From: Amphimedon queenslandica
Lineage: Eukaryota > Porifera > Demospongiae > Haplosclerida > Niphatidae
Length of the DNA stretch: 64,000 nucleotides
Assembly: GCF_000090795.2 (NCBI RefSeq)
Contig: NW_003546303.1
Location: 260,762-324,761, forward strand
Reading direction: 5' to 3'
Below the pieces are notes generated by a model, which was not told where the DNA came from, made no database searches, and worked only from the letters and a program-made list of their open reading frames with translations. The first letter of the stretch is position 1. Every line of letters starts with the position of its first letter. Made by a program: the position numbers and the translations under genes. Positions 44,751 to 55,905 of the stretch are shown here, one piece after another.

Positions 44751-46163
44751 TTTTTTCGTCTTCTAATAACCTGACATCTTGAAGTGATGACAGCTGGACA
44801 ACATCACTATGATGTACACTTATGATAATAATTATTCTGTAATAGAGATTCTCTTTTCCTTCTAGACAGCCTGGCAGCTCTATGGTAAAGATCAGAACGT
44901 CTAACAATAAGGCGTTGATGAAAGGATGACTTCAAAGTAGAAGATTGTAATTGTAATGGAATGTGCATTGATGAGAGACTGCTGTTTAAGTTCTCAACGA
45001 GTGGACATGTTTTTGACTCCAGCTTCCATAAGTACAAGAGCTTATTGGGAATCTGCAGACAGCACATGACATTACTGGCAGTAGATTGTTTATTAGCTTG
45101 TGCTGCCAATATCTTTACTTGACAAGACATCAGTGATACCTCAGTGCACACAGCTGCAGTGTATTACGGTATGGCGGTGCATATAGAGTATATAATTACA
45201 CTTGTAATACTAAAATGTACCGGTGATACTTCGTGTACCATATACTTTCTTTTTATAAATTAACAGAAAAACATCTTATTATAGGAAACTTGAAACACTT
45301 AAATAATTTTTGTTATAATAAATTAATAGGTCGAAGTTGTTCTCAATGTGTTAGGACAGTCCCACTCCACCCATTACTAACAATGGCGCCTATATACTTG
45401 GAGCTCCTGAAGTGGAAATGTGCCGAAGAAAGTTTCTATTTTCTTGCCTTTCTTTCCCCTATAGAAGAAATGGTATAATGAGGCATGTAAAGTGGACTTA
45501 AAGTTGGACATAAAATAATCATAAAGCACTGTACTAGCCTCTTGCAATGTAATAGATTAGGTCTTGGACCATGAAGAATACGGATAATTTACGGTTAATT
45601 TTTGTTCTGTGTCAAGCTATTTCTGGACATGACTTTGCAGAAAATTGTGATTATAATGATACCTTTAAAACAAAAGTAAAATCACAAAGAAATACTGGTG
45701 TTTGCCATACAATAAAAGAAGAGAATATTCAAATCAAGCAGAGACAAAATCAATAAATTACATCACATGAAAAATTCTCTATAGACCTGGAATTTCAAAA
45801 CAGTACAATAAAGGGTGGTTCACAATATTACTCTTGTCCAGACACTAAAATCAAACCAGGATTGATTTCAGCGAAATGTATGCGTGAAAAGGTCAAATTG
45901 CCCACACTTTTGATTAAACATTGATGACACGTTGGCCTAGCGTCATATTAGTGTGAATTAGGCTTAAAATGTACATAAATGTATGTAAAATTCACAACTA
46001 TTCATTATAATTTACATTGCACATTCAATAAATCAATAAACTTATTATTATGTCCTATAAAAGCTATAAGCAACCAATGAAGGAATTTAATGTGTCACAA
46101 AAAGAATTTTTAATTCTTAATAATCTCAATCATTATAGTGCATTGTTCATTTTATCATGAACA
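44751..46163. other. Unassigned; possible 5' exons of the KDZ-like gene
   Basis: Minus frames at 45151-44807 (114 codons, with VKILAAQANKQSTASNVMCC) and 44907-44707 overlap, and neither shows a clear domain. They could include the start of the KDZ-like gene, but I cannot confirm this. From 45480 to 46160 nothing is recognisable; short TTCACA-type ends near 45837 and 45957 hint at another small inverted-repeat element. Confidence 0.3.
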
Positions 46164-47771
46164 TAGAAGGTGAGCTATTAAAGTAAAAAATTTACATAAA
46201 AATATTCATGTAAATTTCTGCAACAATTATCATTCTCTGGCAAAGTAGGGTTGAAATTTTCGAATATTTTTCTACTAAATATTGTTTTTATTAATGAACA
46301 TTTATTATTATGAATTGTACTAATAGTTATGATTATGTAATAGAAATTATTTTGATGTACTTGCTGTATAAATCGTTTGGCAAATGGGCTCAGTGAGTGC
46401 ACCCACATGTAGTATGCACACTCTGTACTCATGCATTTCATTATAGGGACTTGTCTCACATTAGCTACAACTAAACTGATAGATGATCACTTTATAATCA
46501 TTACTTATTAATCTCCTGGTTAGGCTTGGTAAGTGACTTGTAGTTATTTATGAACTTCAAATCAAGCAATCTGATTCCTCAATTACTATGCAACGTATAT
46601 ATTTTTGTTTTTTCTAAGCGAGGATTTTTTGTCATGTTGTTTTATCAGTTACTAAGTAAAATTATCTTTTTTGCTGCTGATATTTTTGTCTTTATCATAA
46701 CAAGGAGAACAATTACTATAATCATAAATATTATTACAAATGAATGAAAATATTTTTAAAATTGTAATTAGTCTAGTGAGAGCACCATGATACAGTAATA
46801 AATAAAAGGGAGAAAAAATAAACCAAAAAATGTGAGAAAGGAGATCTGGTTTAGCCTTGAGCACTACAGGGACACATGACACGTTCTTGAAGATTATTCA
46901 ATGAAATAATATACAGAAAAAAAATTATTATCTATACAGTAGAAAGGGAAGAAACTGAAATTGGGAGCAACAAAAGTTAATGATTCAGGAGAGAGAAAAA
47001 GGTCAACAAAAGGAAAGCTACTTTAAGTGTCAGGCTTGAAGTAATGAGCGGAGAAACTACCCATGTATTTCACCATAATAATTTGACTGATTTCTTTTGA
47101 ACTACCATTTAATAAACAAGAGAGAATCAAATAAAAATGAGTGGTAGTAAAAAGCATTGAGCTTATTAACTGGCAAGTTAATAAATAAATTAATTGTTAT
47201 TTACACTTAATACAGTTGAGGTGCATTGGAATGAGATATCTTCCACTCGGTTGATTTACGGCAATTAAATATGAATGTTGCTTATCTGCAAAAATGTTAA
47301 GCTTGGATTGGAATGTGCGGCTACAAATGTGCCATGGGAACTGTTCATCTAGCCGTGCCAGGGACTTCCAAATCAATTGTAAAACTTGTGATTCGTTGTC
47401 ATCAAAATCTCCAAGTAAATTGAGGCATAGATATGATCGAAGGATGCCAATTCCAAATAGACAACCTCCATTCTACGTTTTAAAGATTCCAAAGAATCTG
47501 GAGATAACGAATATTCACTCATCAATACCTCAGCACTGCTTTTACACCAGTTAAGACGAGACCAGAGATGAGACTAGAGCGTTCACTTCAATTTAAATTT
47601 ATTATAATGGGCGCCCCTTCCCAAAAAAAGAATCAGTCCATTATGGTATCACTTACTTGCTGGCTTTAGCACGTTGTGTTTCTTTTTGTTAGTTATCCTA
47701 CTCAATCCATATCTCTTACTTGATCTTTGTGAAGTTAAAATAGGGTTGCTCTAGCTCTTCCTTAGTAATAT

Positions 47772-47914
47772 CATAGGCGTAGGAATGATTCAAAAGTTAG
47801 GGGGCTCAACATTAAAAAGCCTGACTTAGCATGTAAACATGGGGGGCTAAGCCCTTTTTGCTGAAAAGTTAGGGGGGCTTCAGCCCCCCCAGCCCCACCA
47901 TTTCTATGCCTACG
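47772..47914. mobile_element. Short MITE, right arm only
   Basis: Ends CATAGGCGTAGGAATG and (other strand) CGTAGGCATAGAAATG; interior with a GGGGGGCT-rich palindrome-like segment. The matching left-arm site (near 24357) is uninterrupted, which defines the insertion. The flanks read TAATAT and TATATT, so the target duplication is short or decayed. Confidence 0.8.
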
Positions 47915-48647
47915 TATATTGAGTTCTGCCAGCACTGACTTATTGCGACACAGAGCTGAGATGGTGAATTATCCTTCTAGAAAGTAAGCTGTATGACAAT
48001 AGCTACAATTGTGCTACTTATTGAGTCATCTCATTCCAAAAACTATCAAAATTTGTCTACTATGATAATTTTGTAATCCATTCCTTCTCTTATTAATAGG
48101 GATTTTTGTCCCAGTATGTCAAGTGGTAGCTGATATGTAATAAGGTGGTGAAACCAATCTTCAAAAATTTGACACTAATACCTTTCTTTACTTGTATTAG
48201 GTATAAAGCCTTTAAAATGTGGAAACTTTGAAAAAAACTTGGAAATAAAAACTTTGGTATGTTTTATTTTTAATTTAAATTTACTTTTTTATTAAATAAT
48301 GTTGATCTACTTGGCAACTGAAGCTTCAAACGGTTTTCTGCCTTTAAGCAGCTTCTTGTATGTCAAAATTCTTCATATGATGACATTTTTAAAAATCTCA
48401 CAACTGAAATGCCTCAAGTTAGTTTATTTTAGGTATAAAAACCTTTAACTCATGTGTGTTATGTGATGTTCATTGTTAACATGTATTTTTAATTTTGTAG
48501 TTGTGGAGAAGAGAATGATTTAGTTAATGACTGGAAGAGCATTGCTTCAAACAATCTAAAATATAGCAATGTACCTGACAATGTCGTATGTTATTAAAAG
48601 ATTTTGACACCTCCATGATCTTGTTATGATTGTGTCACTGACATGTA

Positions 48648-49660
48648 CCATATTTCCTTGAATAAGTGCCCTACTTAAATAAATGCCTATCCCTAATATA
48701 GTACCACTATATATATGCTTATTTGAGCCAGTATAATGCACTCTTCTGTTTAAAGTCGCCCAAATAGCCTAATTGTTCAACATCAGTCTTCATAACATAG
48801 TCGCGTGATTGAGCTGGGTTTTTGCACTGTTTTTTGTGATTTTTGCCTCTGTTTAGCAATAAACGCCTAGGACTTCATTAACCTTTTAACACAGAAATTA
48901 ATTTTGGAATAAAAATATTTTCTGGTGGTACTAGTTTAGCAATGCATATCTCTCAAGATCTTGTACTGCGAGACTTGAAACTTGCTAGCAGCCTTTATGG
49001 GACATTTATCCTTAGATAGAAGAAATATAATAGTAAATGAAGCGGCATAAAGCAATGCAGCGTGTATTGTAAAGATGCTCACTGCTTTTCTCAACTACAC
49101 GGACTTGGCGAAGGGAAAGAGAGAGTTGTATCATGTTAAGCAGGACCTAGTAGGCAGGATATGAGAGAATGAAGAGGTAGAAGTCAGTGGAGAAGATGCT
49201 ACGAGCAGAAACACTACTGTGACTGGTCGAGGAGCCATGGTTGCTAAACCATTGCTAAGCAAAATGTGGCCACACCTACCGCTTTTTTCCATTAAAATGT
49301 TAGGCAAAGCAGCTCTCTCGAGTCGCTCGCCTTTTCTACTCACTTCTAGAGGATTTCACAAGCCAAAGGTAAGTCTAAACATTCTGTCTTTTGTTGTGGT
49401 GTCATTTTTTAGGTGACTTACCTTGGCCGCTGATTGTTTTGAACAGTTTGGGTCGCGCTACTGGACTTTTCTACCTATATACTGTGTTTTAGTCTTTGAC
49501 AATGTTATATATGTTAGAGAGATGAAAGGAGAACCTTTTAAAGTTATCTAGAATGTTATATTTCCATGAATAAAAAAGAAAATAACAATTATACTACACC
49601 CACTCATGTTATTGACGTACAAGTACGTCTATCGGTATTAAAGGGTTAAAGGAAATACAG
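48648..49660. mobile_element. TACCGTATTT-type MITE, right arm, split
   Basis: Right-arm counterpart of 23372-23622, TA-flanked at 48646-48647 and 49661-49662. Its left part (48648-48881) and right end (49646-49660) are separated by the nested TTAA element. Confidence 0.75.
48882..49645. mobile_element. Nested 764-bp TTAA-flanked element
   Basis: Inserted within the MITE at 48648-49660 with a TTAA on each side (48878-48881 and 49646-49649). Short inverted ends CCTTTTAACAC and, on the other strand, CCCTTTAATACC. The TTAA target indicates a piggyBac-like non-autonomous element. Two overlapping 65-70-codon frames (49131-49343 minus, 49219-49416 plus) lack any transposase motif. Absent from the left arm. 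Confidence 0.8.
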
Positions 49661-50380
49661 TATATCTATGTATATCAAGTTGTCATTTTAAGTTTTGTTT
49701 TGAAAAGTTGCTTCATAAAATCTGTTAATGATGTAGGGTTGCTGCTAAATATTGAAATTGTCAAAAACATTTAATACCTAAACATTTTGTTTGTAGCCCA
49801 ATGGAATTGAAGGACTTCATGTAAATTTGCGAAGCATGATGATCATTAATGTGATAATGCTTCAGCAAAATATTTCACGTATTCTTTAATGGAGACAGCT
49901 GGGAGTGTACTTGATCATGGAGAACACATTTCCATATGTAAGTTTTACTTCTTTTTTAGTTTTCCTTTGATTTGTGTATTTGTTTCATTTATTGTAGCTT
50001 TACTCTCAAGCTGACATGTGATATAGGTGGTTTGGAATTGATGGAGAAAATTCAGCAGTCCTTTACACAGCCATCATTCAACTGAGAAGAGTCCTGAGCT
50101 AGAAAAGGATGAAATCCCTTCCAATCATGTGGATCACATTTCTGAGTCAATGCAGACATGGGGTATGTAATAGCAATACATAATATTACTAATAATATGG
50201 ATTACATGCTTTGAAGTACCGTGTAGAAGGAAATTTTGTAGTGAAATAAATTTGGCGTCTTCATGCCCATTTGCCAAATTTAAAATCCGCCATTTTGAGC
50301 AAATATGCTCATGGTCAGTGGCACTTAGCCACTAATTCGCCAAAATTGAAATTTGCCATTCACCAAAATTTGCAATTTGC

Positions 50381-50520
50381 CAAATTTATCACCCTCCGAA
50401 ATTTCATTCCATTTATCAGTGACAACAGGCAATTGTAAAGTTGTAGCACTAAAATTTAACACCCTCCGAAATTTCATTCCATTTATCAGTGACAACAGGC
50501 AATTGTAAAGTTGTAGCACT
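50381..50520. repeat. 70-bp perfect-type tandem duplication, right arm only
   Basis: 50381-50450 and 50451-50520 are nearly identical: 60 consecutive bases from ACCCTCCGAAATTTCATTCC match exactly. The left arm has one copy (about 22575-22645). Exact identity shows it is much younger than the arms themselves. Confidence 0.9.
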
Positions 50521-50614
50521 ATTACACCATTTTTAAACTAATAGTAATAGTAATTGCTTGTTACAGAACGTAATACTGTCTATAAGTGTGACTTGTTTAA
50601 GGTACATTGGTTAA

Positions 50615-50911
50615 AGGGACATGTTCATGGAAGCAAACACATGTATCTTGAAAAAGCGGCGTTTTTTCAAGATAGCATCATTAATGATGATGTTTAAGTA
50701 TTGGTAATTGTGGCTGCGCCCCCAAAAAAAAGAAAAATAGCTACTGGTAATGTTCCTGGTGTTTCTTTACCAAAGAGAGAGTCTGCAAGTGGTAAAAGAG
50801 CTAATACTGGTCAAAAAAAGTGTTTTAAAGATGCCTACTTCTGGTTCTATGCCTGATTGGTCTGTCTACTCCCTGTACAGTGACATGTGCATCTACTGTG
50901 AACGTGTCCCT
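50615..50911. mobile_element. TTAA-type MITE, right arm
   Basis: Counterpart of 22191-22481, starting AGGGACATGTTCATGG after TTAA (50611-50614). The 64-codon frame at 50750-50944 lies in it and shares peptides with the left-arm frame only because the DNA is duplicated. Confidence 0.7.
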
Positions 50912-51027
50912 TTATGCTACCTGCAGCATTCCACCTCAACGTAATGCAAAGATAACTTGCTCTAAGTGTCTGTGCGATAAACTGGTTTTGCGGTTATTTA
51001 ACGGTTATTTATAAGAAAAACCACTTA

Positions 51028-51283
51028 CTGCAAATCCTTAAATAGAAGCCCCATTTGACTTAACGCCAGGGTAGCAATACAATTTAACTATAAATATGCA
51101 ACATTACTCCAGGAGTAACTCAGTAGTCTAGTGGATAATGTCTGAACCTTCAGAAGTCAAAAGCATGAGGCTACGGGTTTGAATCGTGCTCTGGGCCAAA
51201 GTCTTTTATTTTTTATATATTTTTTGAGATCCAAATGCCATTTTAAGAAATAGACGCCCGGGCTTTTATTTAAGGAAATACGG
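51028..51283. mobile_element. TACCGTATTT-type MITE with tRNA-like insert, right arm only
   Basis: TA-flanked (51026-51027 and 51284-51285), ends CTGCAAATCCTTAAATAGAA and (other strand) CCGTATTTCCTTAAATAAAA. The left arm is uninterrupted at the matching site (near 22078). Its middle holds a tRNA-like sequence at 51113-51192. Confidence 0.8.
51113..51192 (+). other. tRNA-like promoter sequence inside a MITE (SINE head?)
   Basis: TAGTCTAGTGG (51124-51134) resembles RNA polymerase III box A and GGGTTTGAATC (51175-51185) resembles box B. The spacing of about 40 bases is tRNA-like, as is the flanking AACTCAGTAG. The acceptor ends do not pair, so this is not a working tRNA gene. It looks like the 5' head of a tRNA-derived SINE or a tRNA gene captured by the MITE. 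Confidence 0.6.
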
Positions 51284-51419
51284 TACATGTTATATTTTTA
51301 TAAAACAGTTATTGTTTAATCCCGCCTGTCACAGCACGTTTACTTTGTAATGGCAGCAATGCAGGCAATCTCTTCGTAAGTACAATTAATTAATTTACAA
51401 TATAAACATTCTCAGAGTG

Positions 51420-51818
51420 TGCTGCTTTGGTCACAAATTTGATCTTGTGATTAAGAAATGACTAGACATTCAACCGGTACAGAGAGCATTTACATCGTGT
51501 CATTGTTTGCTTGATCTATTTCACCATAGTTATGCGAGACGTATATGTATCTACTTGTTGGGGGTCTACATTTTGCATAATTTCTTGTATACTAGAGCAG
51601 CAGTGAGCACTATCTGCTGTCACTACAGATGAAAGGAAGTACCATGTGTTAGCATAAAATGCCTAATGATTTTGCATTTGCAACTTGAGAATTTGTTTAT
51701 GATGTACATAAGGCATTATCAATTTTAACTGATGCTCTTGCTACAGAAAAACGAGTTACAGCATCAGCAGTTATTCCAGTACTGAATTATGTTAAAAGCA
51801 TACTGGAGCCAGCAGAAG
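51420..51818 (+). pseudogene. hAT-like transposase remnant, right arm
   Basis: Mirror copy of 21545-21965: an exon with the CFGH.FDLVIKK segment (about 51432-51560) and an exon ending at the GTAGAT donor at 51819 that retains TDALA and the VTASAVIPVL-like segment. Stops are present in both. The copies share some breaks, so the gene was already dead when the region was duplicated. Confidence 0.5.
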
Positions 51819-51982
51819 GTAGATATTTTAAAATACTATTAGTCTTGCTTCATTTGTTGACCCAATATTTAAGCACTGGCATTTAGTAAGAAAGAAAGAA
51901 AAAGTTGATGTTATGAGAAAGGAATGTATGGATTTTACTCACAATGTTGCAGTACCAATAACCAACACATTGTTCACTTATA

Positions 51983-52175
51983 CCATATAGCTTGAAATTT
52001 TTGTGGAATGCAAATTTTGTGGGTTTCGTAGCCCACAGAATTTAAACCCACAAAATCATTGAAGTGCCATCCCCTGACTGGCTACATAAACTGTCAACCA
52101 CAAAAATTAAACCACGAATGGCCCCACTTGGAGCAAACGACAAAAATATTTACCTAATAGAATTTAACTATATAG
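51983..52175. mobile_element. TA-flanked MITE, right arm
   Basis: Counterpart of 21187-21378, with TA at 51981-51982 and 52176-52177. Ends CCATATAGCTTGAAATTTTT and (other strand) CTATATAGTTAAATTCTATT. Confidence 0.75.
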
Positions 52176-52189
52176 TAATTATAATTTTT

Positions 52190-53470
52190 AAGCATCATGA
52201 TAATTATTGCATTTTAGAAATAATCCAAGAAGGTAAAAAAAATCCGATGATTCAAAGAGATATACGTTTTCATCTAGAATTGATTGAACACTATTTTTCA
52301 TTCGGATTATTTTCATAGCATAGCACTTGGCACACCTTTGATGTCTATGGCTTGCTGGCCAAGAAATGATATGATTTAAAATACCGGTTGTGGAGTGACA
52401 GTAGAATACTTTAATTATGGCAATCATTAATATATGCAGATGAGATAAGGAAAGAAGGGGAAAAAATGTCTTTTATTCAGGCAAATTTTGGTCCAATCCA
52501 ATGATTCAGCTTTGTTGTACTCTTTCTGAAGGCAACTTTGAGTCCTTATATGCAACTGATGTGGTTACAGAAATATTTCATCAGCCAATGACCGCAAAAG
52601 AAGCATTTCCAACAATCATTGAGAACTTCTCAAGACATTGATGTTGACCCATTTGATGCTGATAAAAAGTTCATTGTCCTAAAGCACGTTCTCTAGCTTG
52701 TATGGTGGCATTTTGCATCACACTATGTAAATGAAGAAATTAATGGTAAACAAATGTTGTGTGTAATGCACTGTATAAAATTATAGTATTGCTTGCTTGT
52801 GAACCACGATAAATTAATATATGAGATTAATCATCTTTTTAACCTCTCTGCGTCATTCATATCCATTTGGTATACCTGAAGCAAGCACTGTTAACAATAC
52901 TATTTGCAATGATTGTAATACTGCTGGCTGGTTATCAAACTTTTACCTAGCATTGTGTGCAAAAGGATGGGAGTTACTGTTTTTCTGCATAGTCAATACC
53001 TCCATTTACTTTGTCAATAGTAGTATTATCATGAAAGACGTTACCATACTGTATGATTATACTGATTATGGTACACCATTTGAAACACTTTAAAAAAGAT
53101 ACTTGTGATTGGCCCACTGGATGCTGATATAAAGTTAATTGTGGCTAAGTGTGTTCACAGAAGTAATCTTTCTTTTGGTAAGAAAAGGCTTTGTCTACAA
53201 CTGCCTCTGAACCACTTAATTTGCTATCTCGTAAGCATGGTTTAAGACAATTGTCAATATCATGCACTGAGTCAGTTGTAGTCATTTTCAGGGCATTAAT
53301 TTCTTTAAGATTCTGCTTCTCCCAAGTAAAACAGTACTTAATTGCATTTTTCTGTACATGTATGTCTGTATGGGCAAAATCAGTTACATAATCTATCAGG
53401 TGGTAATGCCTCCAAGTCGTTAATAATAATAACTTCACACTTCATTGCAATTTCTTAGAGTCAAATTTAT
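52190..53470 (+). pseudogene. Array family blocks carried in right arm
   Basis: Plus-strand mirror of 19900-21170. Includes the VLFLKATLSPYMQLMW block (about 52520-52560), DVDPFDADKKFIVLKHVL (about 52640-52695) and NNTICNDCNTAGWLSNFYLA (about 52888-52947). The orientation is opposite to the parent array, as expected from the inverted duplication. All frames are interrupted. Confidence 0.55.
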
Positions 53471-53489
53471 ATGTTTCTTTTTGTAAAGA

Positions 53490-53730
53490 GTTTTCTTGTG
53501 TTAAAGATTTGCCAGAGCATATCGATACAGCATATCCAATTTGTCTTAATATTCTGACAAATCCTCATCTGGTGAGTTGCTGTGGACAATTTCTGTGGGA
53601 CGTACAAAAGCTAGTAATGGATCTTGTCCTTTGTGTAAAGAAGGGGAATATGAAGCAATACCTAAATAGAAGTGCTTGTGTATTCTCAATGAATTGGAGG
53701 TCCTCTAGCATAGGAGGCACCTTGTGCTAA
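53490..53730 (+). pseudogene. RING-finger exon remnant, right arm
   Basis: LPEHIDTAYPICLNILTNPH, LVSCCGQF and, in the next frame, SNGSCPLCKEGEYEAIPK. It is the mirror of 19670-19885 and shares the Tyr at the first zinc-ligand position. A one-base frame change separates the two halves, and a stop follows the second. The 73-codon open frame here follows the wrong frame after LVSCCGQF. Confidence 0.65.
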
Positions 53731-54087
53731 ATGATGCGAGCTTTTGTTTTGCATTGTCATTATATCTCCATTTACTTTGTCAATAGTTGTAATATTGTGA
53801 AACCATTATACTGACTATAGTACAACTTTGCTAATTTGATACTTGATCAAAACAGTCACACTGAATGGGGAGGCCTTTAGTGTACTGTCTTTAATCACTA
53901 ATTAAAACATTGTTCACTATGTATTTCAGCATCATGATAATTATTGCATTTTAGAAATTGTTGAAGTAGTAAAAATGTCATGATTCAATGAACTATTAGA
54001 GCCCTGCATGTTCATTTAGAATTGATTGGAGGCTATTTCTTATTTTCAGTATTTTCTCAGCACTTGGCTTTCATTCTAATGTCCTAA

Positions 54088-54692
54088 GCTTATGTAATGC
54101 CTCTCCATGACCTATAGTGACAACAATTTTATTGTAAACTAATTCTTCACTTTTGTTACATTGTAGATTTGGTGACTTAGTAGTTTTCAATTAATAGGAG
54201 AAAGAAAATGAATTTTCATCTTTTCAGTCCGATTATGTAAGTTCACGATAACAATTGTTCCATTTAGTTTTCGATATATTGTTTTGTAATTTCTGAAACC
54301 CTGCATTATTGCTCACAATAATGTGTTAGGCATAAAGGGAGGAATTGATAATCATTGAAAATTATGTGATTACTAAGAAATGCAATTACATTGTGAATTT
54401 ATCCAGTGTAAGCAAGCATAGTAAATTTTTTCATGTATTGTTTATCATTGTGGCAGCATAGCAAAGCATGCACAATGCTGTTCTCTTATTTATCTGTTTC
54501 CTGTATGCCCTTTTTTGCTCCTTGTGGCTAAAAAATATTAAGAACATTGAAAAAAGAATTAAATACTTTCCTAAGGATCGTGTATATATTTCATTTAGAG
54601 CAAAACAGTTTCTTTGGGTTTTTGTTCATTGCACAATGCAGTTTCTTGCTCAGTAATGGGGCAGGCCATAGTATAGAATTTAAAAAATTTAA
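54088..54692. other. No assignable feature
   Basis: Sequence beyond the outer breakpoint, AT-rich. Open frames at 54468-54759 overlap each other and lack domains. Confidence 0.5.
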
Positions 54693-55050
54693 TGAAACAA
54701 GGTTGAGTAGAATTTTAGAGCAAATGCGTAAAAAAGTAATGGAAACAAGGGCAAGTTGATTCTGAACGACTGACTATCCATATCAACAAAAATCCAAAAT
54801 GAAAATCCTTCTCACGTGACGCAAATTCTACTTTTCATTGCATTTATAATACTATTATGTAAGTAATTGCAGATCACCTTGCAATGTAGAGTAGAATTTG
54901 CATCATGAGAGTAGAATTTGTATCATGAGTGTAGGATTATCATTTTGGATTTTTGTTGGTATTGATAGTCAGTTGTTCAAAATCCTACTTGCCCTTGATT
55001 CAAATGCTTTTTAAAGAATTTACTCTAGAATCCTACTCAACCTTGTTTTT
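54693..55050. mobile_element. 358-bp foldback MITE, TTAA-flanked
   Basis: Long inverted repeats of about 130 bp begin TGAAACAAGGTTGAGTAGAA and (other strand) AAAAACAAGGTTGAGTAGGA. They include CCAACAAAAATCCAAAATGA on the complementary arm. TTAA lies at 54689-54692 and 55051-55054. A direct AGAGTAGAATTTG repeat sits at the centre. Non-autonomous; piggyBac or Kolobok type. Confidence 0.85.
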
Positions 55051-55679
55051 TTAATTTTTTATGTTCTTGTTTATGTTGATTTTTTATAATAGTAATATTT
55101 CTTCAGATGGTGTCCATTTCCATTGTGGTCAATAGTTAATTTTATACTGCATAATCAGTGTTTTAGTGAAAGCATAATTTAATGTCAGTCTTGACAGAAG
55201 CCCTTGGTCAAGAAGCAGTGAGAGCATTCATCTTCCTCGCAATTCTGTCTTGTGTTGTTCCTGTTGTCAAGTTCATGATCATTGCTTTGTATAATTATTG
55301 TTTGATTCTTTAAATACAATTTATTAATCATGTATTTAAAAAAACAATGATATCCAAGATTAAATACTTTCTCTTGGCTGGAACAAGAAGCCTGGAACCT
55401 CCACTAAGTATTGCAGTTGATCCAAGCATAGCTAGATAAAAAAATTGCTTGCTTTTCCCAGTTTTGAGATCTGAGCATGTGAGACCACACCCAAACTTTG
55501 CAACACATTTTCCTTTAAATTAATGAAATGGCAGCTTGAGGTAAGTTGGACTGATCCAACAGTCACCGTATTACTTTTTCCTGTCTTGGAGAATTATCTC
55601 ATGAGACATGAACCTGGTCATAGACTGTTGAAGTAGAATGGTGTAGCAATTAGCCTTCTAGCACCAGCCAATAATGAGA

Positions 55680-55905
55680 TACACAGCTACAACTGGATTG
55701 ACAGTAGATGAAGATGAAAAGAAGGGGACTGAACAAAACTGCCAGTTTGCTGATTTTTTACTTTTCTTTTAGACAAGGTGTGGAGCCACACTAGTGGTAC
55801 CAATGGAGTCTTCTGGTCAAGATAAGGTCCTCTAAGAAGTTTGGTAATTAAGAGCTCATTTTCCCGGTATACCATGGCTGCAAATGTCATGGCAGCCATG
55901 TTGTT
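55680..55905 (-). other. Coding-like dispersed repeat, copy 2
   Basis: A 70-codon open frame on the minus strand, with MAAMTFAAMVYRENELL, LLRGPYLDQKTPLVPLVW and KVKNQQTGS. It matches the decayed plus-strand copy at 31510-31705. This copy is uninterrupted over its shared part. No known domain. Confidence 0.4.

Larger units (their letters stand above)
47294..50165 (+). pseudogene. Unassigned multi-exon gene, right-arm copy
   Basis: Mirror of 22870-24811. Exons in order: ARDFQINCKTCDSLSSKSPS with RHRYDRRMPIPNRQPPF (about 47360-47545); CGEENDLVNDWKSIASNNLK with a GTATG donor (about 48502-48585); the exon at 49797-49937 with a TTTGTAG acceptor and GTAAGT donor, whose frame is shifted relative to the left copy after LRSMMII; and SPELEKDEIPSNHVDHISES ending at GTATG (about 50165). 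In the first exon the arms differ at about 11 of 63 residues, mostly non-conservatively, so constraint is weak apart from the RHRYDRR block. Not recognised. Confidence 0.45.
46164..54087. repeat. Large inverted duplication, right arm
   Basis: About 7.9 kb, the reverse complement of 19259-26242. It is longer because of right-arm-only material: a 143-bp MITE (47772), a 764-bp TTAA element (48882), a 256-bp MITE (51028) and a 70-bp tandem duplication (50451). It lacks the left arm's 24954-25180 MITE. Homology ends abruptly at both limits. Confidence 0.9.

Noticed and set aside
44807-45151. 114-codon minus frame as a stand-alone gene
   Set aside because: No domain; overlaps another frame; may contain an exon of the KDZ-like gene but cannot be shown.
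49131-49416. Two overlapping frames inside the TTAA element
   Set aside because: Neither shows piggyBac catalytic aspartates or a Cys-rich C-terminus, and they overlap on opposite strands.
51113-51192. Functional tRNA gene
   Set aside because: Box A and box B are recognisable but acceptor-stem pairing is absent and the sequence is embedded in a MITE.
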